Assembly: GCA_916613615.1 (NCBI GenBank)
Contig: OU744720.1
Location: 77,589,338 to 77,653,337, forward strand
Source: Steromphala cineraria
Taxonomy: Eukaryota; Mollusca; Gastropoda; Trochida; Trochidae
Length of the DNA: 64,000 nucleotides
Direction of reading: 5' to 3'
In this document: one piece after another, positions 1-10,080 of the stretch
Layout of the letters: each line of letters starts with the position of its first letter
Position numbering within the stretch: position 1 is the stretch's first letter
Made by a program: the position numbers and the translations under genes
Notes under the pieces: model-generated
What the model saw: only the letters and a program-made list of their open reading frames with translations
Database searches by the model: none
What the model was told of the DNA's origin: nothing

Positions 1-277
1 ACAAATTTGTCCCGATATGCTTTTTTGCATTATTTTTGATTGCGCATCTTTTAAAAAAAGTTGTAGGTCTCTAAGTACATTTTGAAAAAAAAATCAATGT
101 TAAATTTTGAATTTTGGAATCGAACTGGACCTTTAATGTACGAGCCGATTATGCCCAAAAGCTTAGTTTATCGATTCCAGGGTAAGGGGTACCTGCATGT
201 CAAATTTGGGCAAATTTGAACAAGCGGTTTGAGCTGTGGATCCGTCACAAAAATTGTACAAATAATAATAATAATAA
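1..277 (-). mobile_element. Partial family A short Helitron2-like element, cut by the window edge
   Basis: This stretch matches the right-hand part of the short family A elements seen at 17,720-17,998 and elsewhere. It includes the AAGCTTAGTTTATCGATTCC block and ends in a short (AAT)n tract. Its left part, with the 3' palindrome, lies outside the window. The hairpin 5' end is not adjacent: the (AAT)n tract is followed directly by the 3' palindrome of the next element at 278, as expected if that element was inserted into the tract. Confidence 0.65.
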
Positions 278-316
278 CTAGGACTGCCGCGGCAGTACTT
301 AGGTCTTCAAGATTCC
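278..316 (-). other. Transposon 3' terminus: palindrome plus inverted repeat
   Basis: On the minus strand this reads TCTTGAAGACCTAAGT, then ACTGCCGCGGCAGT (a perfect 14-bp palindrome), C, CTAG. The same 39-bp arrangement marks the left edge of twelve further elements (12,322; 14,097; 15,535; 16,340; 17,200; 17,999; 18,797; 19,657; 20,456; 21,428; 22,232; 23,213). A hairpin at the 3' end is the known termination signal of rolling-circle transposons. CTAG also fits the CTRR end of canonical Helitrons. Confidence 0.7.
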
Positions 317-360
317 TGTTTGACCTTCACATACTGTTTGACCTTCACATGCATGTTTGT

Positions 361-503
361 CTAAGAGGTTATAAGACACTTATTAAAATACATGATCAAA
401 TTGTATCAATTTATCAAATGACCACATTTCACTTGATATTCAATGTTAAAGGCTTTGCAAAAAATTTATCATGGCGTCGATTGTCAGCCATGATATCATT
501 CTA
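361..503 (-). repeat. Family B-like subterminal sequence of the large transposon
   Basis: The segment resembles 14,167-14,308 and 23,293-23,413 in the family B elements: a block around TCTAAGAGGT, then CACTTGATATTCA.TGTTAAAG, then TCAGC.ATGA.ATCATTCT. Similarity stops abruptly after ATCATTCT at about 503, where AT-rich sequence leading into the minisatellite begins. A third, more diverged copy lies upstream of the gene at about 10,410-10,580. Confidence 0.6.
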
Positions 504-580
504 AAAAAATATGTGTTTCATGAAATATTTTGACTCATGCAACATTTATTCATTCAATAAATGCTTTGATATCTTGACCA

Positions 581-1702
581 CAGGAGTCCAAAACAAATAT
601 ATTACAAAACTGCGCTCAAGACAGGCATGCAGCCAAGTCATCTTGATTGCAGGAGTCCAAAACAAATATATTACAAAACTGCGCTCAAGACAGGCATGCA
701 GCCAAGTCATCTTGATTGCAGGAGTCCAACATTAATACATTACAAAACTGCGCTCAAGACAGGCGTGCAGCCTAAGTCATCTTGATTGCAGGAGTCCAAC
801 ACAAATACATTACAAAACTGCGCTCAAGACAGGCGTGCAGCCAAGTCATCTTGATTGCAGGAGTCCAACATTAATACATTACAAACTGCGCTCAAGACAG
901 GCGTGCAGCCTAAGTCATCTTGATTGCAGGAGTCCAACACAAATACATTACAAAATTGCGCTCAAGACAGGCGTGCAGCCTAAGTCATCTTGATTGCAGG
1001 AGTCCAAAACAAATACATTACAAAACTGCGCTCAAGACAGGCGTGCAGCCTAAGTCATCTTGATTGCAGGAGTCCAAAACAAATACATTACAAAACTGCG
1101 CTCAAGGCAGGCGTGCAGCCTAAGTCATCTTGATTGCAGGAGTCCAAAACAAATACATTACAAAACTGCGCTCAAGACAGGCGTGCAGCCTAAGTCATCT
1201 TGATTGCAGGAGTCCAACACAAATACATTACAAAACTGCGCTCAAGACAGGCGTGCAGCCTAAGTCATCTTGATTGCAGGAGTCCAAAACAAATACATTA
1301 CAAAACTGCGCTCAAGACAGGCGTGCAGCCTAAGTCATCTTGATTGCAGGAGTCCAAAACAAATACATTACAAAACTGCGCTCAAGACAGGCGTGCAGCC
1401 TAAGTCATCTTGATTGCAGGAGTCCAACACAAATACATTACTAAACTGCGCTCAAGACAGGCGTGCAGCCTAAGTCATCTTGATTGCAGGAGTCCAAAAC
1501 AAATACATTACAAAACTGCGCTCAAGACAGGCGTGCAGCCTAAGTCATCTTGATTGCAGGAGTCCAAAACAAATACATTACAAAACTGCGCTCAAGACAG
1601 GCGTGCAGCCTAAGTCATCTTGATTGCAGGAGTCCAACACAAATACATTACAAAAATGCGCTCAAGACAATCTTGATTGCAGGAGTCCAACATTAATATA
1701 CA
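581..1702. repeat. Minisatellite, 69-70 bp unit, about 16 copies
   Basis: Units begin with CAGGAGTCCAA at 581, 650, 719, 789, 858, 927 and then every 70 bp from 997 to 1,627. A last copy shortened to 53 bp is followed by a partial unit at 1,680. Each unit carries CTGCGCTCAAGACAGGC and CAAGTCATCTTGATTG. The first two units are 69 bp and keep an open frame; most others are 70 bp with an extra T. The array lies between the gene and the 3' end of the transposon. Minisatellites are common in Helentrons and their short derivatives. Confidence 0.97.
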
Positions 1703-1972
1703 ACATTATGTATGATTGATATGATGACAACGTTCAAAATTAAGCAATAATAGAGTTGTTCAAAATCGAATTTCTGCAAACCCCCATGCAGAATCCAAGG
1801 ACAAAATACAAATCAGGTATTGGGTTGAATACTTGCAACATCATGGTTATCTGTACACACTAAAATACATTTTGGTCAGGTACAAATGATAACTACAATA
1901 TACAAACACAAGTCATAACATACAGAACGTCCAGTCGGGTACAGTCAAAATATCAGACAAACAATAAACCAT
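1703..1972 (-). other. Non-coding 3' flank of the transposon gene
   Basis: About 270 bp between the stop codon and the minisatellite, with no ORF or repeat. It presumably holds the 3' untranslated region. I see no convincing AATAAA signal on the minus strand here; the nearest, TTTATT on the plus strand, is beyond the minisatellite at about 544. Confidence 0.4.
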
Positions 1973-4900
1973 TTAATCTGTCACAGTTTTGGATATGCCA
2001 ACTTTGATCGCTTCATGAAAACTGAAATATGTAGGCAATATTGTCACAGAAACGTTTTCAATGTCTCGTGTGTAGACATGATCAATGATAGTATTGTCTT
2101 CAGTTGTACCATCTGTAACATGCTGGGTAAATCCTCTTGATGTGAATAAATCTTGAACAGACGATGATGTGCGTATGTTATCATTGAAGTCACCAATTAT
2201 CATAATCCTGCTCTTGTAATTTGCACTTAGTGATTCAATCAATATCGACACATTCTCTTTGAAAATTGACATCATGTAAGTTTGTGGTCGGTATATCACC
2301 ACAAGTAATATGTCAAATGTCGGCAAATAAACACAAATGTGTTCCAAGTTGCAGTTATTGTTCACGAGCTCTATCATCACGTTCTTCACAAACAACCCAA
2401 CTCCACCATGTGACTGACTTTTCAACAAAGAAAACATCCTGCTTGAATTGTTATATGATGATCGCCTGGTTGTGTGGTGAAATGTATATGGCGGTAAAGC
2501 AGTTCTATCAATATCATCATTAGAGATCCAAGTTTCCGTGAGACAGATAATGTCTGCTTGTGTGAACCGGTCATCATGTTTAAAACAATTAAAGTGACAA
2601 TCTAGGCCCTCTATATTATGTAGTACAAGGGTTAAATCTTGATTTGAATTGTCCAAGGGTTCTGTAATTAATTGCCCCATATTTGACAAGGCACATGTGA
2701 CTTCTTCATTGCAGTAGATCTTTTCAGGATCAAAATTGTGTATCACTAGACCTTCCAAGGACGTTACGCGACTCAAAGCAACGTATGCTTGTCCTGGTGT
2801 TCTTATTCCATCAAATGATACTGCAATCTCGTTGAAAGTCAATCCTTGGGTCTTGTGAACAGTACAAGCCCAAGCCAGTTTCAGAGGAAACTGGCGTCTT
2901 ATTCCAGCACCATTTCTAGAGTTCTCTTCCTGCATGATTATTGGTGTGCTTAAAACAGATACATTATTTGGAAAAGTTGTTTTTGTCCGCAAATCAGTAC
3001 CAACTTTAGAATCATCAAATAGAATGAAAATTTGACGTGGTTTCTGTTTGTTCTCATTGAAAGAAATATGAACAACTGATCCGAAAACTCCATTGACTAG
3101 ACCATCCGAGGTATCAATGTTTCTGGTCAGCATGACTCTTGCGGCTACCGCAACTTTAATGCTCTTAGGAAGGGCAAATGTTCCACATTTAGATTTTCTA
3201 ATTAAAACTCCGGTATGCTTTTGTTTACAAACATCTTCTGCATCAATGGCAATGACGTTATCACACTTTGAATTAAGCATCTGCTCATTGAATTCGTCGA
3301 CTTGACAATTCTTTGGGAAAATGTGAATGCAGTCCAAGTCATTGGCAGAATCACAACTTTCAAGGATTGCAACATCCCTTGGGTCTAATGGTTCCTTACG
3401 TTTTCGAATCCGTAATCGGTTCAGCATTTCAGCAAACATTTTATTGTTTTGTCTCATTATTTCAGTAAGCTCGACTTTAACAAAATTATCGTTCCAATGA
3501 TCTATTCCTAATTTTTCACTTAACAATGGTTTACCTTTCACCGGAGGAAGTTGATAAAAATCACCAACTGCTAAAACAGAGACATTGCCAAATGGTTTTT
3601 CTTCAGAAGTTTGCTTAATCTGCCTCAATCTTCCGTGAATGTATGATAACAGTTTATGATCAACCATTGAAATTTCATCAATTATCAATAATTGTAAACT
3701 TTGATATTTGCATCGGAGTGTATTTACTTTTTCTTCACTCAAAGGAACATAAGGCAAACGTGCATCAATACCTATTGCGAAAGCAGTGTGAATTGTTTGA
3801 GCATTGATATTGAAGGCAGCAACACCAGTCGGCGCAGCAAGTAATACAGAAACATCATCTGGATTTTCTTTGGTTTTGTTAAGCAGACGGTTGCATTCAT
3901 AATGTAGTGCTTTGATCAATACCGATTTACCAGTACCACCAGGGCCATGAATGCAGATGTAAAAAGGAGGTGTTCGAACTCCACATCTTATCTGAAGAGC
4001 CCATTGCCGAACCTTATAAAATATCTGCCTTTGTTCCGAGTTTAATGACATCAAAAGCTTCTTAGCATCATTTTTAGATATAACGGTTCGAACCAATTCG
4101 GTGGAATGAGTCCTAGTTTCATTACATGTCAACTCAGGAATATTCTCTTCATTTTCATCAACATCTGAATTGGTTGCCAATGCCTCGCACTCCTGCCTTT
4201 CTAGTTCTGTTTCAGGGCAAATCTGTGACCATGCATCCTCCAAACAACCAGCAGTTTCCAAAATTTCTTCTGCATTATCAATTTCATCTGAATCTTTTTC
4301 ATATTTACTTTTATTAGCATCAACAATAGATCTTACAGCAGTCACCGTGCTATTGATCTTCACAGATCCTTCTAAATAAAAACTTTCAAATGTCTCGAAT
4401 CTGTCAGGTTTCAAATGAGCGTTTACCCTATATGGCAAAAATAACTGCAATATACTTTGGTAAAATTTCTCAGAGTTTTTAGTTTTTGAGAAACGAGGAT
4501 ACCGGATGATTGCAGGTTTGCTGTTTGATCTCTTTTGCATATAGCCAAGATTTTTTTGAAGCTGCAAAAGTGGTGTTCTACGTTTAGCATTGTCTACGCG
4601 AGATACCTCAGACGTTGAAACTACACGATATTCAGAACAGAATTCTGCTAAACAAATGGTCTCGACTTCACTTTCAGCGGGTCTATTGATGTATCTATCA
4701 ACCATACTGGTTGCCCACATATCATCCTCATTGATATCGCCCGAGGAACATTTTTGTTTAATAGTTTGGATTGGCAAGCTCATTCTCACAGTTTCCATAC
4801 CAACTGGAATAAATTGAACAAGTCGAGAAGCTTGTTTGAGATGCAAATTGCAAACCCTGAAGACGGCTTCTTGAGCACTAACCTCTCTGTGAGTTAGATA

Positions 4901-7900
4901 TTTGAAACCAATTTTCTTCAGAGCTTGTTTTGCATCAAGATTTTCGTCACTACGAGCTTCCTTTTCAGTTTGATTTAGTAGGATGCCCATTTCTCTTTCT
5001 GCTTTGCTAATATATGATATGATATAAACAACACATGAATAGGCATCCACAACAAACTGGATGTCCATATTTGCATCCCAACATTTGAGCAAGTCGGGAT
5101 TAAACTGATTGACCCAAACGTCAGAGGGACGTCTTTGCAATATGACACTAGTTCTCTTTCCAAGTGAAGTTGTTGCATTTTCAAAGATAGATTGAGTAAT
5201 TCCTATTGCATCAAACAGATCATCAGTAGACTCGTGTTCCTTTTCATTATCATTAATTTCTTCCCAAATTCTTTGCAAGATAACTTCAGCAGTTTTAGAA
5301 TTCATTTTATCAGATCTCAAAATGTCGTCTAGGTATCTAAAATCAGGATTTCCATTCTCATCTTTAGGCAAATCAGCAATTGTTTTATTATTTTCATCTT
5401 GTTCGGGTTGACTAATGAATGTTCGACATGATGGTGGTCTGGGAAAATTGAATCGGCAATTCTTGCCAGTTTTTCTACATGATTTTGAATGATTTTTACT
5501 ATGTGTTTGCACACTTTCTACAACATCATGAAGATCTTCATCAATATCAGGCATTTCACAAGTAACGTACTTATCAATAAATTCAACAACATCATCATCG
5601 GTATTTGAAGCAATTTTAGGAGCATTCTCAATCCAAAATAAGCAATGAGTATGAGGAGACCCTCTCTGCTGAAATTCCACTCTATAAAAGTAATCAAAAA
5701 CCTTTCCGATCGGGGCTGCGGGTGACATAATTACATCAGTCAAAAAACTATGAAATCTCTTATCGAACATTCGAGCAGATGTAACTGGATTTTTTCTAAG
5801 AATGGAGCATTTTGTTGACCAATCAAGATCCTCTGCTTTCCTAGTGTCATCGCCAATTTCACGAAGAATACAATTTATTATTTCCGGCCACCTAAGTTCG
5901 GCTGAAGAAAATGAACAGAACCAAGTAGGGATTCCCAACTGTCTGATCATGGCGAACAAGTCCTTCTGGGCAGCCTGCCAAAATGGTGGAGTACCACGAA
6001 TCGGTTTAAGAAACTTGTATCCAATGTCATGTTTTAAAATATCAGATAGCGATTCCTTGTCTGTTAAACATTTTGCAGTTATTTTCTGTGGTGCCCCAGA
6101 AGATTTTCCCTTGCGTATTGTCACGGACACATTTGACTTAACCATCTCAAGTTCTGATAAATATTGAGCATAAAATATGAAGTCAGTATTCTGAGCAAAT
6201 CTGCTATCTGCATTTAAAAGTCTAGTGTTAAAATACCTTCCCAACGTTAATCTTTCATCTCTTGGATCATGGAAAGTTGGTGTCCCATTTGGAAATAATG
6301 TAGGGAAACATTTTGCCTCATTTGTTTTGTCTGACGAAATGGGCGTGGGCTTGTTATTTTCACATTGGGAGATGTTTACAATGTTATCAAAATTATTATC
6401 CATAATGTCTTGGCCTACATCAACTGGTTGTAGACATGTGTCAAGCAGTAACCCGTTTTGATCGTGTTCCACATTTTCGTTATCATCTGCAGGTTCAATA
6501 TCATCAGAAATTGTAACGTTTTCATTAATTTTCTCATTCTCAATGTCATGTAGATTAACCCAATCAGAGTTAAACTCAATATCTTTATAATATACATTGT
6601 TGGCTTTCAGATAGGATAGAGCTTTTTTGATATTATTGCGGTTGACATATTGATATTTGTAATGGCCTTTGTACGATAATTTTCGTTTCATTTTAATGCG
6701 AATCATTTGGTCATTGGATTCACACCTTGGTAGAACTGATGTGACTTTCTGAATATCTGCTGGGACACAAATTGTAGGTCCTTGAACACCGTTTTGACCT
6801 CCCTTCGGCAAGGCTAACATTTTTGTGAAGGGGATGTTCATTGAAATCAAGTGTTTCTCTAAATCATTAAGTTGCCCGAGTTCTACTGGAACATCCTGGA
6901 GTTTTAAATTATTCACGACAGCTTCTGCAGGTTTCTTACCAGCTTTTAATTTTCTATGACATGTATGACATATCCAACATTTACCAGCAGGACAGGAACT
7001 TAAACATGTATCGGTACATATATGAACATGGTCTTGTGTTATACATTGAGATGCAAGGTTTGATGAACGGTAATTACTGTTCTTGCACTGAAGAACTTGA
7101 TTTTCAAAATGTCTGCGGTTACAGACTGAACAAATAAACTCTGGACCCTCAGCAATTAGCTGTTTAAACTTTGCAATAACATTGTCCATTATACTGTTGT
7201 GAACAACTCTATTCTTCTTTCTGATTTTATTTTGTTGTTTAGCTCGCTCTTTAATTTGCTGCTGATTTTTTAAGTAAGATATTTTCCCTCTTGATTTAAC
7301 AGATTGACGAAACTCTAGATTGTCTCGATATTTCGACGTGCTTGCAGTTTTAACCGCCTCCCTAAATTCTAGATTGTCTTGATATTTAGAGGTGCTTGCC
7401 GATTTAACTGCCTCTCTGAAATCTAAATTGTCTTGATATTTAGAGGTGCTTGCCGATTTAACCGCCTCTCTGAAATCTAAATTGTCTTGATATTTAGAGG
7501 TGCTTGCCGATTTAACTGCCTCTCTGAAATCTAAATTGTCTTGATATTTAGAGGTGCTTGCCGATTTAACTGCGTCTCTGAAATCTAAATTGTCTTGATA
7601 TTTAGAGGTGCTTGCCGATTTAACTGCGTCTCTGAATTCTAAATTGCTTTGATATTTACTTTTGCTTGCGGACTTAACGGACTCTCTAAATTCTGGATTG
7701 TGCTCATATTTGGTGGTACTTGCAAGTTTAACCTGTTCTCTGAACTGAATATTTGTCTTATACTTTTTGGCACTTGACGCTTTGACATTTTCCCTATATG
7801 CATCATTTTCGACGTACAACTGATGACTTTGACGTTTTAAACCGATACGATATCCTTCATCCAAGGCATATTTCTGTGCAGCACATTCCTTCCTTTTATC

Positions 7901-9064
7901 AATGTTTATATCTTTCTTGCTACCAAGACCAGTATCATTGTCTTTGGAACGCTTTTCTCTCATATTTTGACGACGTTTTAGTCTGGCATTTGCATCAGAC
8001 ATCACGTGCTTGCGCTTTTTAATTGCAACGAGACGCTGACTTGAATCTGTGTAGTTATTTGGTGGAATTATTGATGTTTGAATTTCCACTCCAGACTCGT
8101 CAGATGATGAAATGTCTACAGATATGATTTGAGTTGCAATCTCTTCTACAACTTTAACTGTTTTAGACTTAGAAGCAGATGGCTGTGCAGAGTTTTTGCT
8201 CTTTACGTATGGTACTTTTCCAGGTTGCAGTCTCCTGGCTGGACTCAAGACTTCGTTATCACAGCTTACACTTGCAGCTGTGACTTCAAACAACGTATTT
8301 TGATTAGCATTCATCGACTGGGCGAGTCTGATGCAGTGTTGGTACACAGCACGGATGCTGTTGTATTGAATGACAATACTACTGCCATCAAAACTTAATG
8401 TACCTTCCCTAGTCCGTGAATGCGAATCAAAGACGAAGTAAGAGCCTTGGTGCATGAAGACTGCAAACACTGACTGATTGAAGTTAATAAAACATGCAGA
8501 TCGATTTGTTAATGAATCTTCGAGTGCAATTTCGAGGGTGACTAGATCACCAAACTGAATCTGATCTTCAGCAGGCCATATGTAACCGGCTTTTGGTTCA
8601 TCTCGAACGAGTGTGAAGGTCCGATTGAACGCTTCCAGATACTCTGGCAGTTCTGTAACCAAGAGATATCCACTTGACATAGTGGATGATCTCTGGATGT
8701 GACCATACAATTGGTCACCATTGATAAGAACTGTGTTCAGATCTTCTCTTGTCCACTCGTTCGGAGATTTGACCTTGCTGAACATTAAAGCCATGAAACA
8801 GTTACTAACACATTGCTTACCCGCGTTCTGATCGAACATTGGGTGAGCCTGTGTGAAGTCTCCTTGTAAAACTATTTGATTACATTGAACAAACATTTCA
8901 TCACTGGCATTAATTAAACAATCATCAAAGCTATCATCTGACATTGCATAAACAGTTTCTGAAAGATCGGTGCTTTGTACAGATGGCTCGCCATCATCCA
9001 TCTGTTGAAAGGCTCTAGCCTTCTTATGTGCTGCACCCATCTTCCAGTTCCTTTTACGAGGCAT
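1973..9064 (-). CDS. Helentron Rep-helicase-endonuclease protein with N-terminal cysteine-protease-like domain
   Basis: An uninterrupted frame of 2,363 codons starts at ATG 9,064-9,062; the eight codons before it open with TTG and have no ATG. Residues about 70-248 resemble the C76-type cysteine peptidase fold used by many eukaryotic transposons, with candidate Cys85 (GKQCVSNC) and Asp213/His215 (FDSHSR). Residues about 425-605 are 18-residue repeats. Residues about 643-710 hold Cys/His pairs, followed by a DUF6570-like stretch. A Helitron-like N domain starts near 917 (PTLFPNG). The HUH motif is His1138-Thr-His1140 (RGSPHTHCLFW), with relaxase tyrosines near 1345 (YIISYISK). A PIF1-like helicase spans about 1,672-2,108, with Walker A GPGGTGKS, Walker B LLIIDEIS and a C-terminal block ending QAYVALSR. 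The last about 215 residues are an APE-like endonuclease (LTETW, GDFND). Rep should nick and join single strands, and the helicase unwinds. The intact frame implies a young, possibly active copy. Confidence 0.95.
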   Translation of the reverse strand: MPRKRNWKMGAAHKKARAFQQMDDGEPSVQSTDLSETVYAMSDDSFDDCLINASDEMFVQCNQIVLQGDFTQAHPMFDQNAGKQCVSNCFMALMFSKVKSPNEWTREDLNTVLINGDQLYGHIQRSSTMSSGYLLVTELPEYLEAFNRTFTLVRDEPKAGYIWPAEDQIQFGDLVTLEIALEDSLTNRSACFINFNQSVFAVFMHQGSYFVFDSHSRTREGTLSFDGSSIVIQYNSIRAVYQHCIRLAQSMNANQNTLFEVTAASVSCDNEVLSPARRLQPGKVPYVKSKNSAQPSASKSKTVKVVEEIATQIISVDISSSDESGVEIQTSIIPPNNYTDSSQRLVAIKKRKHVMSDANARLKRRQNMREKRSKDNDTGLGSKKDINIDKRKECAAQKYALDEGYRIGLKRQSHQLYVENDAYRENVKASSAKKYKTNIQFREQVKLASTTKYEHNPEFRESVKSASKSKYQSNLEFRDAVKSASTSKYQDNLDFRDAVKSASTSKYQDNLDFREAVKSASTSKYQDNLDFREAVKSASTSKYQDNLDFREAVKSASTSKYQDNLEFREAVKTASTSKYRDNLEFRQSVKSRGKISYLKNQQQIKERAKQQNKIRKKNRVVHNSIMDNVIAKFKQLIAEGPEFICSVCNRRHFENQVLQCKNSNYRSSNLASQCITQDHVHICTDTCLSSCPAGKCWICHTCHRKLKAGKKPAEAVVNNLKLQDVPVELGQLNDLEKHLISMNIPFTKMLALPKGGQNGVQGPTICVPADIQKVTSVLPRCESNDQMIRIKMKRKLSYKGHYKYQYVNRNNIKKALSYLKANNVYYKDIEFNSDWVNLHDIENEKINENVTISDDIEPADDNENVEHDQNGLLLDTCLQPVDVGQDIMDNNFDNIVNISQCENNKPTPISSDKTNEAKCFPTLFPNGTPTFHDPRDERLTLGRYFNTRLLNADSRFAQNTDFIFYAQYLSELEMVKSNVSVTIRKGKSSGAPQKITAKCLTDKESLSDILKHDIGYKFLKPIRGTPPFWQAAQKDLFAMIRQLGIPTWFCSFSSAELRWPEIINCILREIGDDTRKAEDLDWSTKCSILRKNPVTSARMFDKRFHSFLTDVIMSPAAPIGKVFDYFYRVEFQQRGSPHTHCLFWIENAPKIASNTDDDVVEFIDKYVTCEMPDIDEDLHDVVESVQTHSKNHSKSCRKTGKNCRFNFPRPPSCRTFISQPEQDENNKTIADLPKDENGNPDFRYLDDILRSDKMNSKTAEVILQRIWEEINDNEKEHESTDDLFDAIGITQSIFENATTSLGKRTSVILQRRPSDVWVNQFNPDLLKCWDANMDIQFVVDAYSCVVYIISYISKAEREMGILLNQTEKEARSDENLDAKQALKKIGFKYLTHREVSAQEAVFRVCNLHLKQASRLVQFIPVGMETVRMSLPIQTIKQKCSSGDINEDDMWATSMVDRYINRPAESEVETICLAEFCSEYRVVSTSEVSRVDNAKRRTPLLQLQKNLGYMQKRSNSKPAIIRYPRFSKTKNSEKFYQSILQLFLPYRVNAHLKPDRFETFESFYLEGSVKINSTVTAVRSIVDANKSKYEKDSDEIDNAEEILETAGCLEDAWSQICPETELERQECEALATNSDVDENEENIPELTCNETRTHSTELVRTVISKNDAKKLLMSLNSEQRQIFYKVRQWALQIRCGVRTPPFYICIHGPGGTGKSVLIKALHYECNRLLNKTKENPDDVSVLLAAPTGVAAFNINAQTIHTAFAIGIDARLPYVPLSEEKVNTLRCKYQSLQLLIIDEISMVDHKLLSYIHGRLRQIKQTSEEKPFGNVSVLAVGDFYQLPPVKGKPLLSEKLGIDHWNDNFVKVELTEIMRQNNKMFAEMLNRLRIRKRKEPLDPRDVAILESCDSANDLDCIHIFPKNCQVDEFNEQMLNSKCDNVIAIDAEDVCKQKHTGVLIRKSKCGTFALPKSIKVAVAARVMLTRNIDTSDGLVNGVFGSVVHISFNENKQKPRQIFILFDDSKVGTDLRTKTTFPNNVSVLSTPIIMQEENSRNGAGIRRQFPLKLAWACTVHKTQGLTFNEIAVSFDGIRTPGQAYVALSRVTSLEGLVIHNFDPEKIYCNEEVTCALSNMGQLITEPLDNSNQDLTLVLHNIEGLDCHFNCFKHDDRFTQADIICLTETWISNDDIDRTALPPYTFHHTTRRSSYNNSSRMFSLLKSQSHGGVGLFVKNVMIELVNNNCNLEHICVYLPTFDILLVVIYRPQTYMMSIFKENVSILIESLSANYKSRIMIIGDFNDNIRTSSSVQDLFTSRGFTQHVTDGTTEDNTIIDHVYTRDIENVSVTILPTYFSFHEAIKVGISKTVTD
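7270..7795 (-). repeat. 54-bp coding repeats (18-residue units) in the transposon protein
   Basis: The coding sequence repeats with a 54-bp period, for example GCTTGCCGATTT at 7,394 and 7,448. The unit reads approximately KSASTSKYQDNLDFREAV. About ten units are visible: those at the N-terminal side are diverged, and the central ones (about 7,370-7,640) are nearly identical. The units are rich in Lys, Ser and Arg with a regular Tyr/Phe, which suggests a helical or nucleic-acid-binding linker between the protease-like domain and the zinc motifs. Recent expansion or gene conversion is implied by the near-identity of the central units. Confidence 0.9.
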
Positions 9065-9600
9065 TATTAATGGCAGTGAACAAAGCAAGCCTAAAATTAA
9101 AATTCAACAATCTAACACAAAATCCTGCTTCAATTCGATGCAAGTGTATCAAATGAGCAAAGAAAAGTTGTAATCCAAAGTGGTTCACAAGGCTTAAACA
9201 CGAAACATTGAAAATATAAAAGCATGAAACAATTCTAAGAGAAAACAGTATGAGCTAATTCTAAGAGAACACAGTGTGAGCTATTTGCTCGAGTGACCAA
9301 CCAATCAACATCAACTACCTAACCTATTGACCTACTGACCTACTTACCAAAAAAAAATTGGGCATGGGGGGTATGCGAATATAGTGCAATTTAAGCAAAA
9401 TGTGGATATGATTTCACTAACCCGTACACAAATTGCAGGGTTAGTATCATTACCAATTTTGCTGAAACTGCACGAGAGCAGTTGCAGGAAGTACCTGAAC
9501 CGCTAATCTGCATCTAACTAGCCCTAATCTGAAAAAAAATGGAAAGGTCTCAAGGTCAACTGATCACCAAGACAGATGATAGTTGCCGAGTCCCTTCCGC
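9065..9600 (-). promoter_or_regulatory. Immediate upstream region of the transposon gene
   Basis: About 530 bp without a credible ORF directly before the start codon. The ATG has A at -3, a favourable context in animals. A short duplicated phrase, GAGCTAATTCTAAGAGAA and GAGCTATTTGC, occurs around 9,250-9,290. No clear TATA box is visible on the minus strand, so promoter function is inferred from position only. Confidence 0.35.
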
Positions 9601-9603
9601 GAT

Positions 9604-9763
9604 GAAGTTTACTAAACACCAAAAAATAAATAAGTGTTACCACTGTATTTATTTGTTAGTATTGAATAAACGTTAGTTGGTTTGAAGTTTACTAAACACC
9701 AAAAAATAAATAAGTGTTACCACTGTATTTATTTGTTAGTATTTAATAAACGTTAGTTGATTT
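9604..9763. repeat. Two-copy tandem duplication, 80-bp period
   Basis: GAAGTTTACTAAACACC begins at 9,604 and again at 9,684. The two 80-bp copies differ at only a few positions (for example TATTGAATAAACG against TATTTAATAAACG). Confidence 0.95.
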
Positions 9764-9843
9764 AAGTTATATTTATTGACGTAAAACTTTCTGACTTTCA
9801 AGTCTCAAGTCAGAAAAACAATGTGACACCTTTTACATCAATC

Positions 9844-9903
9844 AACGAAAACCCTCACAATCACTGCCCAAGAAACGAAAACCCTCACAATCACTGCCCA
9901 AGA
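9844..9903. repeat. Two-copy tandem duplication, 30-bp period
   Basis: AACGAAAACCCTCACAATCA occurs at 9,844 and 9,874, each followed by CTGCCCAAGA. A related phrase, ACCCTCACAATCACCGCC, returns at about 11,088 and 11,230. Confidence 0.9.
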
Positions 9904-10080
9904 AATTTAAGGTTGCCCAAGAAAGCAGCAATGGTCAATAAAATAATTCAAATAGACACTCAGAATACCTTTCGAAAATGTCAACTCTAATAATCAAACA
10001 CACAAAAACTGAAGGCAGTGAACAGCTAGCAGTGCACTCTAAATAAACATGTGAACAGGTCGAGTGTAAATGCTGGAATG

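Noticed and set aside
278..282. Canonical Helitron rather than Helitron2, because the 3' end is CTAG
   Set aside because: The palindrome lies one base from CTAG and the ends share inverted repeats. The protein also has a C-terminal endonuclease. Together these fit Helitron2/Helentron better.
511..735. 74-codon ORF with 23-residue repeats
   Set aside because: It is an in-frame reading of the first two 69-bp minisatellite units. The later 70-bp units break the frame.
581..1702. CRISPR-like array
   Set aside because: The whole 70-bp unit is repeated, with no conserved repeat and variable spacer. The context is a eukaryotic transposon.
9065..9088. Upstream extension of the transposon gene by eight codons
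   Set aside because: The first codon is TTG, not ATG. The first ATG is at 9,064, in good context, so I used that start.
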